Counted from the first letter of the stretch, positions 16,392-26,257 are shown. The stretch is DNA of 39,264 nucleotides from Acidobacteriota bacterium (GCA_027622905.1 JAQBVV010000014.1:1-39264); one strand, 5' to 3'. The notes: generated from the letters alone by a model not told the origin. Made by a program: numbers and translations.

Positions 16392-17615
16392 ATGAGCAAG
16401 ATCAAGGTAAGGAACCCGGTTGTCGAGATGGACGGGGACGAGATGACCCGGATCATCTGGCAGAAGATTCGCGAGACGCTGATCCTGCCGTATCTCGATA
16501 TCGACTTGAAGTACTACGACCTTGCTGTCGAGTCGCGCGACAAGACCAACGATCAGATCACGATCGACTCGGCCGAGGCGACCAAGCGGCACGGCGTCGC
16601 GGTCAAGTGCGCCACGATCACGCCTGACGAAGCCAGGGTCAAGGAATTCAACCTCAAGCAGATGTGGCGGTCGCCCAACGGCACCATTCGCAACATCCTG
16701 GACGGCACGATTTTCCGCGAGCCGATCATCTGTCGCAACGTGCCGCGTCTCGTCGGGCACTGGGACAAGCCGGTCGTCGTCGCCCGTCATGGGTTCGGCG
16801 ATCAGTACCGCGCGCAGGACTTCCACTTTCCCGGCCCGGGCACGATCACGATCAGCTGGACGCCTGCCGACGGCAGCGGAGAAGCGCCGATCGAGCGGGA
16901 AGTGATCAAGACCACCGGCAGCGGCGTCGCGATGGGCATGTTCAACCTCGATTCGTCGATCGAAGGGTTCGCGCGTGCCTGCTTCACCTACGCGCTGGGC
17001 CGCAACTACCCGGTGTACCTGTCGACAAAGAACACGATCCTCAAGGTGTATGACGGCACGTTCAAGAACACCTTCCAGCGCGTCTTCGACGCTGATTTCA
17101 AGGCGGCGTTCGATGCCAAGGGCCTCGTCTACGAGCATCGCCTCATCGACGACATGGTCGCCGCCAGCCTGAAATGGGATGGCGGGTATCTGTGGGCCTG
17201 CAAGAACTACGACGGCGACGTGCAGTCCGACACGGTGGCGCAGGGGTACGGGTCGCTCGGCCTGATGACGTCCGTGCTGACGTCGCCCGATGGCAAGTCG
17301 GTGGAGGCGGAGGCCGCGCACGGCACGGTGACCCGTCACTACCGGATGCACCAGCAGGGGAAGCCGACGTCGACCAACCCGATCGCGTCGATTTACGCCT
17401 GGACGCGGGGGCTGCAATACCGCGGCCGGTTCGACAACACGCCGGATGTGGTCGCCTTCGCGGAGACGCTGGAGAAGGTCTGCGTGGATGTCGTCGAGTC
17501 GGGCCGGATGACCAAGGATCTCGCGATCCTGATCGGCAAGGATCAGGCCTATCTCACCACCGACGAGTTCATGGCTGCGATCGACGGCGAGTTGAAGAAG
17601 CGGATGGCCAGCTAG
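16392..17615 (+). CDS. icd: NADP-dependent isocitrate dehydrogenase, eukaryotic-type homodimeric
   Basis: Oxidatively decarboxylates isocitrate to 2-oxoglutarate with NADP+ in the TCA cycle. The 407-residue protein matches the eukaryote-like subfamily [18 protein letters not shown] at the N-terminus, [33 protein letters not shown] with the substrate-phosphate SPNGTIRN loop, [37 protein letters not shown] with the metal-binding aspartates, and [12 protein letters not shown] before the cofactor region. The start is ATG 16392 behind AGGAGA and GAGAGG. Neighbours on the same strand are a symporter upstream and a cytochrome c 27 bp downstream. Confidence 0.97.
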   Translation: MSKIKVRNPVVEMDGDEMTRIIWQKIRETLILPYLDIDLKYYDLAVESRDKTNDQITIDSAEATKRHGVAVKCATITPDEARVKEFNLKQMWRSPNGTIRNILDGTIFREPIICRNVPRLVGHWDKPVVVARHGFGDQYRAQDFHFPGPGTITISWTPADGSGEAPIEREVIKTTGSGVAMGMFNLDSSIEGFARACFTYALGRNYPVYLSTKNTILKVYDGTFKNTFQRVFDADFKAAFDAKGLVYEHRLIDDMVAASLKWDGGYLWACKNYDGDVQSDTVAQGYGSLGLMTSVLTSPDGKSVEAEAAHGTVTRHYRMHQQGKPTSTNPIASIYAWTRGLQYRGRFDNTPDVVAFAETLEKVCVDVVESGRMTKDLAILIGKDQAYLTTDEFMAAIDGELKKRMAS

Positions 17616-17642
17616 CCCTCGGCGGCTCATTTGGGAGGATTC

Positions 17643-18080
17643 ATGGTGATGTCACGGGTGATCGCGTTTCTTGGTGCGGTGCTGCTGGTCGTGGCCACGC
17701 TCTCCGGCCAGTCGGCCTCGGCACAGGGCTCCGCTGCGGCGGGAGGAGTCGTCGGCGACGCCGAACATGGCCGCTATCTTGTCGAACAGGTCGCGATGTG
17801 CGGCGAGTGTCACTCGACGCGCGACACGCAGGGCAACATCGTGCCGGGCACCCGTTTCATGGGTGGACCGATGCCGTTCCGGCCGCAGTGGTCCGCTGAC
17901 TGGCCGGTCTCGGCGCCCCGCATCGCCGGCCTGCCCGGTTATACCGACGAGCTCGCAGTCCGTTTGTTGACGCAGGGCGCGATCAAGCGGGACGGTACGC
18001 CGCTCCGGCGCCCGATGCCGGCGTTCCGGATGACGCCGCAGGACGCGGCCGATGTCATCGCGTACCTTCGCTCGAGGTAG
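17643..18080 (+). CDS. Periplasmic class I monoheme cytochrome c
   Basis: Electron carrier of 145 residues. A signal peptide (about 1-27, ending SASAQ) is followed by one heme-attachment motif CGECH (C53, C56, H57) and a distal-Met region MPAFRM close to the C-terminus, ending in the QDAADVIAYLRSR helix. ATG 17643 is chosen because GGGAGG (17633-17638) lies just upstream; ATG 17649 is an alternative. It may donate electrons to a terminal oxidase or act with a secreted dehydrogenase; the gene is not next to either, so the partner is unknown. Only 27 bp separate it from icd, so the two may be co-transcribed. Confidence 0.9.
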   Translation: MVMSRVIAFLGAVLLVVATLSGQSASAQGSAAAGGVVGDAEHGRYLVEQVAMCGECHSTRDTQGNIVPGTRFMGGPMPFRPQWSADWPVSAPRIAGLPGYTDELAVRLLTQGAIKRDGTPLRRPMPAFRMTPQDAADVIAYLRSR

Positions 18081-18224
18081 GAACGCGCATCAGCGCTGCC
18101 CATGCTGCCGATAGGTTAAATTAATTCAGGCGGGATTCAGCGGAGGCCGACGAGCCGCAGCATCGTGATCAGTGTCGTCGACGGGGCTGGACTGTCGCTA
18201 CGATCTGCCGAGAGTGCGACGGTC

Positions 18225-19472
18225 TCAGCGAGGCGACACGTCCACGTTCGTCTCGCCCTCGGAGCGGGCGATGATGGCTGCCCCGCATGAGTCGCTGAAG
18301 ACGTTGGTCGCCGTGCGGAGCATGTCGAGCGGCCGGTCCACGGCGATCAGCGCGGCCACGATGACGTCCACCTCGGGCCCGCGCAAATTGAGCGCACCCA
18401 GGATGATGAAGATCATCACCAGCCCGGCCGAGGGGATGGCGGCGGTGCCGATCGACGCCAGCAGCGCCGTGAACACCACGAGCATCTGTTGACCCAGGCC
18501 CAGATCCACCCCGAGCGCCTGTGTGATGAAAATGACCCCCGCGCACTCGTAGAGCGCCGTGCCGTCCATGTTCACCGTCGCGCCAAGCGGCAACACGAAC
18601 GACGAGACGCGGTTCGACACGCCAGCCTTCTGCTCGACGTTCTGCATCGTCAGCGGCAGCGTCGCGGCCGACGAGCTCGTGGAGAACGCCATCATGAGCG
18701 CGTCGAACATGTTGGCGAAATGGATGCGGGGGGAGATGCCACCGAGGAGGATGAGCACCAGCGGCAGCGTTATGAAGAGGTGCACCGAGAGGCCGGCCAC
18801 GATCGTCACCATGTACAGCCCGAGCGCGAGAAACGAGTCGAGTCCCGACTCGCCCACCAGTCGCGTGATCAGGGCGAAGACGCCGATCGGCAGGAAGACG
18901 ATGACGCCCTGCGTAAGCCGCATCATCGCCTGAAACACCGCGTCGAAGAAATCCACGAGTCGCTGCCGCGGGGCTTCCGGAAGCGTGGTGATGGCCACGC
19001 CCAGCACGATCGAAAAGAAGATGAGCGCGAGCATGTCTCCGGTGGCGGCCGCGGCGACGACGTTCTCGGGCACGATGGCGATCACCAGATCGAGCACTGA
19101 GTTCGGCGTGGTCAGCTCGGGAATCGTGCCGGACGCGACGCCTTCGAAGCTGGCTCCCACGCCTGGTTTGATGAGATTGACGGCGACAAGGCCGGTCACG
19201 ATCGCCAGCATGCTCGTCAACAGGTAGTAGCCGAGCGTCTTCGAAAAGAGCCGGCCCATTGCGCTGCCGCCCCCGGCCGACACGACGCCGGAGACGATCG
19301 ACGCGAACACGAGCGGGACGACGATCATCCGCAGGAGCCGGACGAAGAGCGTACCGAGCCAGCCAAGCTGCCCAGCCGCCGTCTCGCCACCGATGAGGCC
19401 CATCGCGATACCCAGCGCCAGGGCTGCCGCAACCTGCCAGTGCAGATGCCGGTACCAGGGTGCGACGCTCAT
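18225..19472 (-). CDS. Dicarboxylate/amino acid:cation symporter (GltP/DctA family)
   Basis: Inner-membrane importer that couples glutamate, aspartate or C4-dicarboxylate uptake to H+ or Na+ (DAACS family). At 415 residues it is of normal length, with eight helices and two re-entrant loops. The serine-rich hairpin STSSSAATLPLTMQNVE, the NMDGTALYECAGVIF motif in TM7 and SAGLVMIFIIL before the last helix are all present. The C-terminus contains SDSCGAAIIARSEGE, matching the D/R pattern of substrate-binding TM8. It converges on the cytochrome c gene across a 144-bp gap without an obvious terminator. DctA versus GltP cannot be decided from sequence alone. Confidence 0.94.
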   Translation of the reverse strand: MSVAPWYRHLHWQVAAALALGIAMGLIGGETAAGQLGWLGTLFVRLLRMIVVPLVFASIVSGVVSAGGGSAMGRLFSKTLGYYLLTSMLAIVTGLVAVNLIKPGVGASFEGVASGTIPELTTPNSVLDLVIAIVPENVVAAAATGDMLALIFFSIVLGVAITTLPEAPRQRLVDFFDAVFQAMMRLTQGVIVFLPIGVFALITRLVGESGLDSFLALGLYMVTIVAGLSVHLFITLPLVLILLGGISPRIHFANMFDALMMAFSTSSSAATLPLTMQNVEQKAGVSNRVSSFVLPLGATVNMDGTALYECAGVIFITQALGVDLGLGQQMLVVFTALLASIGTAAIPSAGLVMIFIILGALNLRGPEVDVIVAALIAVDRPLDMLRTATNVFSDSCGAAIIARSEGETNVDVSPR

Positions 19473-19646
19473 GCGATCGGCCTGCGTGGCACCGACAGCC
19501 GCGTCCCACCGAGCATCTCAGCTGCCATGGTCATGGTGTGGGCCATGCTACACCCTGGAGGTGGCCATGAGGGTCGCCAGCGGCGAAGCAGAGATCGGTT
19601 CAGGACACAGCTCGTGCCACGGGCCCCGTCCCAGCGAGGACGGTCC

Positions 19647-20063
19647 CTATGCCGGTTCGCCGCCCTGGCCGAGCTGCTGCATCATCGCCCCGGTGTCGGT
19701 GATGCCCCAGTGCTCGACGACGCGGCCGGACTCGATCCGAACGAAGTCAGCAAAGGGAACATCGATCTGCCGGCCGGTGGGCGCGATGCCGAGGAACTCT
19801 CCCTTGTGCGTCCCGCACATGCGCGCTCTCAGGAAGACCTTGTCACCCTCGGCGATCATGTCGTCGATTTCCATCCTGAAGTCCTGGAACGCGCTGCGCA
19901 TCATCTCGAACATCTTCTGCACGCCCTCGCGCGTCGGTTCGAGACCTGGAAACTTTTCGTGCTCGACGAAGTTCTCCGCGATTGCGTCGTTGATCGAGTC
20001 GAACTGCCCGGCGCTCACTGCCGCATAGAAGCGACGAGCGAGCGCTTTGTTTGCATCTGACAT
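19647..20063 (-). CDS. SnoaL-like / ester cyclase-family protein
   Basis: Small NTF2-fold protein of 138 residues, similar to SnoaL-like polyketide cyclases (ester cyclase family). Landmarks are LARRFYAAVSAGQFDSINDAIAENFVEHE, then GVQKMFEMMRSAFQDFRMEIDDMIAEGDKVFLRARMCGTHKGEFLGIAPTGRQI, and a closing VEHWGITD. ATG 20063 is chosen because the family starts near SDANKALARRFY; upstream in-frame codons look non-coding. Family members act on many substrates and the context gives no pathway. It is divergent from purE. Confidence 0.85.
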   Translation of the reverse strand: MSDANKALARRFYAAVSAGQFDSINDAIAENFVEHEKFPGLEPTREGVQKMFEMMRSAFQDFRMEIDDMIAEGDKVFLRARMCGTHKGEFLGIAPTGRQIDVPFADFVRIESGRVVEHWGITDTGAMMQQLGQGGEPA

Positions 20064-20198
20064 CGTGTAGTCTCCAGCCTCGGCGATGAGTCTCCTGTGG
20101 GCGTGCCGCACGTGATCGGCGAGGATTGTAGTGACGGCCGGGCGAAAGTGCAACGGCGTCGGGTGGGGGACGGGCAGCTTCATTCGGCTCGGTCAGAG

Positions 20199-20204
20199 TA
20201 GAAT
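20199..20204 (+). promoter_or_regulatory. Putative -10 box (TAGAAT) for purE
   Basis: TAGAAT ends 11 bp before the purE ATG in the 152-bp divergent region. It is the only -10-like sequence close to the gene, and no Shine-Dalgarno precedes the start. It implies a leader of only a few bases. Confidence 0.4.
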
Positions 20205-20215
20205 TTTGATTCCCG

Positions 20216-20701
20216 ATGGACAAGTCACTGGTCGCCGTCGTCATGGGGTCGTTGTCCGACTGGGAGACGATGAAGCATGCGGTCGACATCCTCGACCGCT
20301 TTGAGGTTCCCTACGAGCGTCACATCGTATCGGCTCACCGGACACCGGTGTGGATGGCGGAGTTTGCGACCGGCGCCGAGGCTCGCGGGATAGAGGTCAT
20401 CATCGCCGGTGCCGGCGGCGCGGCGCATCTGCCTGGCATGGTCGCCGCGCTGACCGTCGTGCCGGTCCTTGGCGTGCCTGTCGAGAGTGCGGCGCTCAAG
20501 GGCCTCGACTCCCTGCTCTCGATCGCCCAGATGCCGGGCGGCATACCAGTGGGCACGCTGGCCATCGGCAAACCGGGTTCCACCAACGCGGGGCTGCTTG
20601 CCGTCTCCATACTGTCCAACTCACGTCCCGACCTGCGGGCAAAGCTCCGGGCGTTTCGCGACGAGCAGACCGAGAAAGTCCGTCAGGTGCCGCTGCCGTG
20701 A
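20216..20701 (+). CDS. purE: 5-(carboxyamino)imidazole ribonucleotide mutase
   Basis: Class I PurE, which converts N5-CAIR to CAIR in purine biosynthesis. The 161-residue protein shows [15 protein letters not shown] (substrate-phosphate loop), [15 protein letters not shown] with the catalytic His, [14 protein letters not shown], and [20 protein letters not shown] 20216 gives the standard N-terminus. It overlaps purK by four bases (GTGA), so both are made from one transcript and their products act in consecutive steps. Confidence 0.97.
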   Translation: MDKSLVAVVMGSLSDWETMKHAVDILDRFEVPYERHIVSAHRTPVWMAEFATGAEARGIEVIIAGAGGAAHLPGMVAALTVVPVLGVPVESAALKGLDSLLSIAQMPGGIPVGTLAIGKPGSTNAGLLAVSILSNSRPDLRAKLRAFRDEQTEKVRQVPLP

Positions 20702-21834
20702 CCCTCGTCGTGCAGCCTGGCGCGGCCCTGGGGTTGCTCGGGGGCGGCCAGCTTGGGCGCATGTTCGCGATGGCCGCCCGCCGGATGGGCTATCGCGTCC
20801 ACACGTTTTCCCCTGAAGACGACTCTCCCGCCGGCCAGATCGCCGACATCGAGGTGACCGCGCCCTATGCCGACATCGAGGCGCTTCGCACCTTTGCGGG
20901 TGGCGTGGACGTGGTCACGTTCGAGTTCGAGAACATCCCGATAGAGGCGATCGATGCCGTGGAGGCGCTCGTGCGGGTCTGCCCATCCGGCGTCGCGCTG
21001 CACATCGCCCAGCACCGGGCCCGCGAGAAGACATTTCTAGCCGATCGAGGAATACCGACGGTACCGTTTGCGTCGGCCGAGAGTTTCGACGAGTTGTGGG
21101 ACGCAGTGGCCAGCGTTGGGACACCGGCCGTGATCAAGACCGCGGCCTTCGGCTACGACGGCAAGGGACAGCACAAGGTCACAACGCCGGCTGACGTGGA
21201 GCACATCTGGACGGCCATCGGTCACCAGCCGGCCGTCGTGGAGAAGTTCATCAGTCTGCAGGCTGAGATCTCGATCGTCGCGGCCCGCGGCGCCGATGGT
21301 GACATCGCCATGTATTCGCCGTTCGAAAACCGCCATCGGGATCACATCCTGGACGTCACCACCGTGCCGGCGGCGATCGCGCCGGCCATGGTCACGCAGG
21401 CGAACGACATCACGCGCACGATTCTCGAAGAGCTGCAGTACGTCGGTGTGCTGTGTGTCGAGTTCTTCGTGAGCACCGACGGCGAGCTGCTGGTCAATGA
21501 GCTGGCCCCGCGGCCCCACAACTCGGGCCACCTCACGATTGACGCTGCCGTCACCAGTCAGTTCGAGCAGCAGGTGCGAGCCGTCTGTGGCTTGCCGCTC
21601 GGGTCGCCCGCGATTCCGCGACCGGCGGCGATGGCGAACCTGCTTGGCGATCTCTGGGTTGACGGCGAGCCGAACTGGGCGGCTGCGTGTCGGTTTGCCG
21701 ATGTCAAGCTGCATCTGTACGGCAAGACGGAGCCGAGGCCGGGCCGGAAGATGGGACATCTGACGGCGGTCGCGGCGACAGTCAACGAGGCGCAGGACCT
21801 CGTCATCGCCGCGCGCGACGCCCTGCTGATCTGA
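20698..21834 (+). CDS. purK: 5-(carboxyamino)imidazole ribonucleotide synthase
   Basis: ATP-grasp enzyme that makes N5-CAIR from AIR, ATP and bicarbonate, the substrate of PurE. GTG 20698 overlaps the purE stop and gives the standard N-terminus with the loop [24 protein letters not shown]; the frame stays open further upstream but only within purE. ATP-grasp elements are [15 protein letters not shown] and [17 protein letters not shown] (metal-binding Asn/Glu). The 378-residue length is normal. Confidence 0.97.
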   Translation: MTLVVQPGAALGLLGGGQLGRMFAMAARRMGYRVHTFSPEDDSPAGQIADIEVTAPYADIEALRTFAGGVDVVTFEFENIPIEAIDAVEALVRVCPSGVALHIAQHRAREKTFLADRGIPTVPFASAESFDELWDAVASVGTPAVIKTAAFGYDGKGQHKVTTPADVEHIWTAIGHQPAVVEKFISLQAEISIVAARGADGDIAMYSPFENRHRDHILDVTTVPAAIAPAMVTQANDITRTILEELQYVGVLCVEFFVSTDGELLVNELAPRPHNSGHLTIDAAVTSQFEQQVRAVCGLPLGSPAIPRPAAMANLLGDLWVDGEPNWAAACRFADVKLHLYGKTEPRPGRKMGHLTAVAATVNEAQDLVIAARDALLI

Positions 21835-21890
21835 CCGGTTCAGCGACTCTTTTACCGGGAAGCGGCCTCTCAGCGGCCTCCACGGGGGAT

Positions 21891-21905
21891 GTCCGGTGAG
21901 CGGAC
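21891..21905. terminator. Weak stem-loop between purK and the HNH gene
   Basis: GTCCG-GTGAG-CGGAC forms a 5-bp perfect stem between two convergent genes. It has no T-run on either strand, so intrinsic termination is doubtful. A direct repeat of AGCGGCCTC (21861-21869 and 21872-21880) lies just before it. Confidence 0.2.
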
Positions 21906-21987
21906 GCCTGCGAACATCGGGTGTCAGGTTGACCTGCCCCGAGGATGCATCGCTCGCCGAATGCCGACGGACTTCAGCCACGGGCTG

Positions 21988-22359
21988 CTACGGCTTCTTC
22001 AGCAGTTTGTCGAGACCGGCGAACGGCTGGTAGGTAGACGGCGCCGGCGCATCCGCGTCAGACGAACCCGTGTACGCGTCGGCGACGTCTTTCCGCTCGT
22101 GCTCATTGTCGTGACAGTAGATGCAGAGCAGTTCCCAGTTGCTGCCGTCCGGCGGGTTGTTGTCGTGATTGTGATCCTTGTGATGCACGGTGAGTTCGCG
22201 AAGCTTGGCTCCCTCGAAGTCGCGGCCACACACGCCGCACACGGGGGGGAACAGCTGTAACGCGCGGGATCGGTAGCTGCCGTCTCGGCGCTCGCGGTCC
22301 CGGCGTGCCGTGGCCACGAGGTCGTGCAGGTCGTCGCGGCGTGGGGTGTCTGTCGCCAT
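21988..22359 (-). CDS. YajD-like HNH nuclease-family protein
   Basis: A 123-residue protein with a zinc-finger-like HNH fold. Cysteine pair CGVCGRDF, then LRELTVHHKDHNHDNNPPDGSNWELLCIYCHDNEHE: the HHKDHNHDN histidines and the CIYCHDNEH end form the betabeta-alpha-metal site. The closing YQPFAGLDKLLKK resembles the C-terminal tail of YajD. ATG 22359 is chosen because it follows the metallo-hydrolase stop by four bases; longer in-frame extensions overlap that gene. Probably translated from the same message. DNA targets are unknown; YajD-type proteins may act in repair or housekeeping rather than defence. Confidence 0.88.
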   Translation of the reverse strand: MATDTPRRDDLHDLVATARRDRERRDGSYRSRALQLFPPVCGVCGRDFEGAKLRELTVHHKDHNHDNNPPDGSNWELLCIYCHDNEHERKDVADAYTGSSDADAPAPSTYQPFAGLDKLLKKP

Positions 22360-22363
22360 CAGA

Positions 22364-23419
22364 CTACCGTCCGGCCGCTCCCGCCCGTTCCTGCTCCAGT
22401 CTGAGCTGTGCCGCCCGGGCACAGTTCTCCAGTACCTGAAAATATCTCGCCACCCAGTCAGCGCCAACTTCGTACGGATGCGGGCCGTCCCCGCGGCCGG
22501 CGAGCATGCGGTTCTTGCTCACCGCGTTGTCGAACTCCGAGTGATTCGAGAGGAGCACCGTTGCGCCTGTGGCCGCAGCCTGGGCGGCCATGTGGCGCTG
22601 CGATGCGATGTAGCTGTCGAAGTTCCGGATGCCCGGATCCGGCGTGTTGTTGACGAAGTTGAACCCGGTGCCGCCCGAATACGCGACGTTGACCGGCCTG
22701 CCGTTGTCCCTGACGGTGAACGTGAAGGAGAGCGTCCCGGGGGTGTGGCCGGGTGTTTCCCACAGGGTGACGGTGGTATCGCCCAGCGTGATCTCCATGC
22801 CGTCGGTGGCCACGATGTCGCGCTTCGGCGCCATGGTGCTGTACCGGTTCGGGTACCTGGTCACGAGGTCCCAGTCGGGTCTCCCCATGACGACTTGGGC
22901 GCCGTAGCGCGACTGCAGCATCTCGGAGCCGCCGATGTGGTCGCCGTGGGCGTGGGCGACGATCACGTACTTGATGTCCTCCGGGTCGAGACCGAGCCGC
23001 GTCAACCCGCCGACGATCAGTTCCTCCGAGTTATACGGATAGATCGTGTCGATGAGGATGATGCCGTCGCTCGTCGTCAGCGCCCAGGACGAATGCACGC
23101 TGCCGCCCACGAAGTACAGATTGTCGAAGACCTTGGCGGAATCGGCGTACCAGGTCTCTCGCGCCGGCACGCTGGAGGGGTCGCTGATATACCGGGGCAG
23201 GTTGTCACTCGTATTCTCGCCGCCGCTCTGGGGCAGCAGACAGGTGCGCACCAGCGTGCCGAGGAACTCGAACCCGGCTGCCCGCTTGGCGGCTTGCAGC
23301 GAGGCCCTGATCTCCTCGTCGAAGTCCCTCGCGGCGGGGCTTTGGGCGGCCAGGCTGACGGAAGCGACGCTGACGGCCATGGCCAGCGCCAGACTCAGGG
23401 CGGCGAGATGAAATTTCAT
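22364..23419 (-). CDS. Secreted metallo-beta-lactamase-fold hydrolase (B3-like)
   Basis: A 351-residue zinc hydrolase with a signal peptide (about 1-25, LSLALAMAVSVASVSLAAQ). The zinc motif HAHGDH sits at H156, H158, D160 and H161. TPGHTPGTLSF provides the fourth His of the metal site, and LSNHSEFDN resembles the final His region of subclass B3 enzymes. The catalytic context resembles B3 beta-lactamases, but many MBL-fold lactonases and other hydrolases share it, so resistance should not be assumed. It is upstream of, and four bases from, the HNH gene on the same strand. Confidence 0.9.
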   Translation of the reverse strand: MKFHLAALSLALAMAVSVASVSLAAQSPAARDFDEEIRASLQAAKRAAGFEFLGTLVRTCLLPQSGGENTSDNLPRYISDPSSVPARETWYADSAKVFDNLYFVGGSVHSSWALTTSDGIILIDTIYPYNSEELIVGGLTRLGLDPEDIKYVIVAHAHGDHIGGSEMLQSRYGAQVVMGRPDWDLVTRYPNRYSTMAPKRDIVATDGMEITLGDTTVTLWETPGHTPGTLSFTFTVRDNGRPVNVAYSGGTGFNFVNNTPDPGIRNFDSYIASQRHMAAQAAATGATVLLSNHSEFDNAVSKNRMLAGRGDGPHPYEVGADWVARYFQVLENCARAAQLRLEQERAGAAGR

Positions 23420-23586
23420 GGGCCGAGTGTACGCGACCTACCCTGATGCGTCACGCGGATCCTGAGAGCGCGGGAGACTAGCTCGCATGGGCTCCACGCT
23501 GGGCACCCGGGTCCTCGGGAAGGCTCGGCTGCGGTAGGCTTGGCGCGGAACTGCCGGCCAGATGTCACGGCTCACGTGTCACGGCC

Positions 23587-23660
23587 GCGCAGGGGCCGAG
23601 CCTTTTCGAAAAGCGCTTTCCTGCGTTTTTCGGTCTCCACCGAATCGAAGAACACTCTAG
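23587..23660 (-). repeat. Dispersed repeat, copy A (partial)
   Basis: On the minus strand this 74-bp stretch reads CTAGAGTGTTCTTCGATTCG... and matches 32678-32752 on the plus strand almost throughout, with an uninterrupted identical core of 27 bases (minus-strand complement of 23623-23649). The inner part TCGGT-GGAG-ACCGA folds into a hairpin. Only the left end of the longer copy is present; the other terminal repeat is missing. It lies in a 281-bp gap between the penicillin-acylase-like gene and the metallo-hydrolase gene. Just outside it TGTCACGG is repeated directly near 23563 and 23577. Confidence 0.7.
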
Positions 23661-23700
23661 AAAGCCCCCGACAGAGGCCCGCTGCCATCGGGCTCAGCTG

Positions 23701-26175
23701 TCAGGGCGTCAGCGTCAGCGTGTGTACGGCTGGCCCTGGCAGAAACGGCGTCGGTTCGCCCGTCAGCCAGGCCTCGTGGGAGTTCGCGTAAAAGGGCGAG
23801 AGCGGATGCCCGCTCTGGCCGATGGGCATCTGCATGATGCCTTCGATTTCTCGGCCCGGCGAGACGACCATGCGCTCGGAGGCGCCCTGCGTCCCCGATT
23901 GCACGCGCGGCGAATACAGGTCTCCGGGGAGGTCCACGCGTGGCATGTCGAGCCAGCGGTCGAGAAACGGGACGGCCCCCGACAGCGGATGCTGGTACGC
24001 GGCCACGTTGTACTCGGACCAGACCCGATCGTGCAGGTCGCCGGTTCGAAGGTTGCCGTCGCGGTCCCGCATCGCCCGCTCGATGGTCGCGTCGACAGCA
24101 TCCACGAGCAGTGCTGTCCAGTTCTCGTACCGCGGATCGAGTAGATGCTGTGGCTGCTCGGCGACCAACATCCAGATCGGGGTGTCGCGGCGCCGCACGG
24201 TCGTGTAGTCGAACACCCGATCGGCGTCATAGCATTCCGAGAGCACGAACGCGATCACGCGATCCGAGACGACGTTCCTGAACTCCCGGGTCAGGCGATA
24301 CGCGGCCGAGTCGGCGGTGGCCTGGCCGGACCACCCGTCATCGATGATGCTCCGAAACAACGCCCGCTCGCTGTCGCCTGCGACCGTGTCCACGGTGAGC
24401 GTGTCGAGCAGCAGTCCGCGCCAGCGCGCCAGAAACGCGGCGCTCGTGTCCAGCTGGATGTCGAGCAGGTCGTGCGCGGAAAATCGGTCGCGGGCAGCCA
24501 ACCGCTCGCGAATGATCCGCGCGCGCGAGCCGATTTCGTAGCTCCCGTCCCCCAGCAGGGCCAGCATCTCGCCGTCGACGACGCGCGCGTTCGCGGTCCA
24601 GACACGCCCGCCTGGCGGAGCGATGATGCGCGGATATTCGCTGTCGCCCAGCCAGCCATCCCAGCCTCGCGATCCATCGGACCACGACGTCGGGGTCCGG
24701 CCATCGAGTCCTCGTCGCCGCGGAATCGAGCCGTAGACGCTCCAGCCGACGCGACCCGACCGATCGGCCGCGACCACGTTCTGCCCGGGCGTGCCAAGGC
24801 CGTTGGCCTCGTCGAACGCCTCCTCGAGGGTTCGTGCGGATTCCAGAGGCGTCAGCGATGAGGCCAGGCGCTCGACCGAATGCGCAACCCAGCGGTATGC
24901 GCGTGGCCGTCCCACGTGATCGGGTTCCAGTACGGGGCCCCAGATGGTCCATCGCACCGACTGGTGCTCTGCGGGCCCGCCGACCACGTCGATCACCTCG
25001 TCGTACACGTCGAACGCGCGCCACCCCTCCGGTGTCATGTACCGATCCGGCTGATCGGGATCCGTATCGAGCAGCACGAGGTCGCTCCAATCGGCGTAAG
25101 TGTTCGTGAACCCCCAGGCTACATACGTGTTGCTGCCCACGACGACTGCCGGCACGCCAGGCAGCGTGACGCCGGTGATCTGGTGGTGCCCAGCGGCATT
25201 CGACGCGTCGGGCCATTCGAGCGAGGCGCGATACCACGTGTTGGGCACGCGAATGTTGAGGTGCATGTCGTTGGCCACGAGGGCGCCGCCATCGGCCGTG
25301 AGGTCGCCAGCCACCGCAAAGCTGTTGCTTCCGATGGCGGCCCGATCGCCTTCGTGCCCACCAAGGCGGATGGCCCAGGAATGGGCATCCGTGTCCCGTT
25401 GGCGGCGCGACGCGGATGGCCCAGGCGGCGGACGTCGGGGTCTGCGGGCGCGCATCGCGCGAAGGTCGTAGACCTCCGCCCCGGGAATCTCTGGTGCCAC
25501 GAACGGTTCGCCCACGAGCGGCGCGTCCCATTCCGAGCCTGCGGGATTGAGGAAGTCGACCATCGCTGGCGGCAGGATGTCCTGCATGGTCGCCAGCGTC
25601 GCCTCGTAGTCGCCGCGAGACTCCTGCAACGTGACGAACATCGACAGGACGACGAGGAGGCTGTCCTCCGGGACCCAGGACACCGGCGCCTGCCGCAGGA
25701 GGAGGTATTCGAAGGGCGGCGCGTTGAGCGCCTCGAGTCCGGCGTTCACCCCGGCCGTGTAGGACTCCAGCAGTTGCCGGTCACGTAGTTCAAGGAGGGT
25801 CACCGCGCGCTCGGCCTCGGCGCGAAATCGGTGGATACGAATATCGCGGTCGAGCGGCACGGCGCGCGCGCCGACGAGCGCGGCCAGCTCGCCGGCGGCG
25901 CGACGCCTGGCGAGATCCATCTGGAAGAAGCGGTCCTGGGCGTGCAGGAAGCCGGTCGCGCGCGCGACATCTGCCCGGGTCAGCCCACGGATCGTCGGGA
26001 TGCCGAGACGGTCCCGAGTGACATCGACCGGAGCCGAGAGCCCCCCGAGGCGTCGCTCGCCGTCGAGGTCCGGAAGGCTGCCTCGCACGTGCCAGCGCAA
26101 CCACGCCGCGCCGGAAGCGGTCGCCAGCAACAGAGCGGTGAGCACAAGAATCGCAAGCCGGACCAGCCGCCGCAT
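23701..26175 (-). CDS. Penicillin acylase-family (S45) Ntn hydrolase
   Basis: Secreted or membrane-anchored N-terminal-nucleophile amidohydrolase, 824 residues. An N-terminal hydrophobic segment (about 5-27) precedes the alpha chain (RDRLGIPTIRGLTRADVARATGFLHAQDRFFQMDLARR, a family hallmark). The autocatalytic cut and nucleophile are expected at the Ser of IGSNSFAVAG, followed by GGALVANDMHLNIRVPNTWYRA and GVTLPGVPAVVVGSNTYVAWGFTN in the beta chain. Substrates in this family range from acyl-homoserine lactones to beta-lactam side chains, so quorum quenching, lactam deacylation or detoxification are all possible. Divergent from the FAD oxidoreductase gene with a 90-bp gap. Confidence 0.92.
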   Translation of the reverse strand: MRRLVRLAILVLTALLLATASGAAWLRWHVRGSLPDLDGERRLGGLSAPVDVTRDRLGIPTIRGLTRADVARATGFLHAQDRFFQMDLARRRAAGELAALVGARAVPLDRDIRIHRFRAEAERAVTLLELRDRQLLESYTAGVNAGLEALNAPPFEYLLLRQAPVSWVPEDSLLVVLSMFVTLQESRGDYEATLATMQDILPPAMVDFLNPAGSEWDAPLVGEPFVAPEIPGAEVYDLRAMRARRPRRPPPGPSASRRQRDTDAHSWAIRLGGHEGDRAAIGSNSFAVAGDLTADGGALVANDMHLNIRVPNTWYRASLEWPDASNAAGHHQITGVTLPGVPAVVVGSNTYVAWGFTNTYADWSDLVLLDTDPDQPDRYMTPEGWRAFDVYDEVIDVVGGPAEHQSVRWTIWGPVLEPDHVGRPRAYRWVAHSVERLASSLTPLESARTLEEAFDEANGLGTPGQNVVAADRSGRVGWSVYGSIPRRRGLDGRTPTSWSDGSRGWDGWLGDSEYPRIIAPPGGRVWTANARVVDGEMLALLGDGSYEIGSRARIIRERLAARDRFSAHDLLDIQLDTSAAFLARWRGLLLDTLTVDTVAGDSERALFRSIIDDGWSGQATADSAAYRLTREFRNVVSDRVIAFVLSECYDADRVFDYTTVRRRDTPIWMLVAEQPQHLLDPRYENWTALLVDAVDATIERAMRDRDGNLRTGDLHDRVWSEYNVAAYQHPLSGAVPFLDRWLDMPRVDLPGDLYSPRVQSGTQGASERMVVSPGREIEGIMQMPIGQSGHPLSPFYANSHEAWLTGEPTPFLPGPAVHTLTLTP

Positions 26176-26251
26176 GGTGACTGCGATCTTAGCTGGAACC
26201 GGTTCCGGACCAGGAATCGGCGGTGGACCAGCGTCGATGAAACGTCAAAGG

Positions 26252-26257
26252 TACAAT
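26252..26257 (+). promoter_or_regulatory. Putative -10 box (TACAAT) for the FAD oxidoreductase operon
   Basis: TACAAT ends 8 bp before ATG 26266 and no Shine-Dalgarno is seen between. This is the same spacing as at the 12591-12620 module and suggests a transcript beginning at or next to the start codon. Confidence 0.4.

Noticed and set aside
16062-17630. A 522-codon minus-strand frame opposite icd
   Set aside because: It covers a complete isocitrate dehydrogenase in antisense and shows no domain of its own.
21988-23419. HNH nuclease plus metallo-beta-lactamase-fold protein as a defence system
   Set aside because: The hydrolase has a signal peptide and the HNH protein resembles YajD; there is no partner nuclease, sensor or toxin nearby, so a defence reading is unsupported.
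22364-23419. A beta-lactam resistance gene
   Set aside because: Zinc motifs are B3-like but shared by many secreted MBL-fold hydrolases; nothing in the window indicates resistance.
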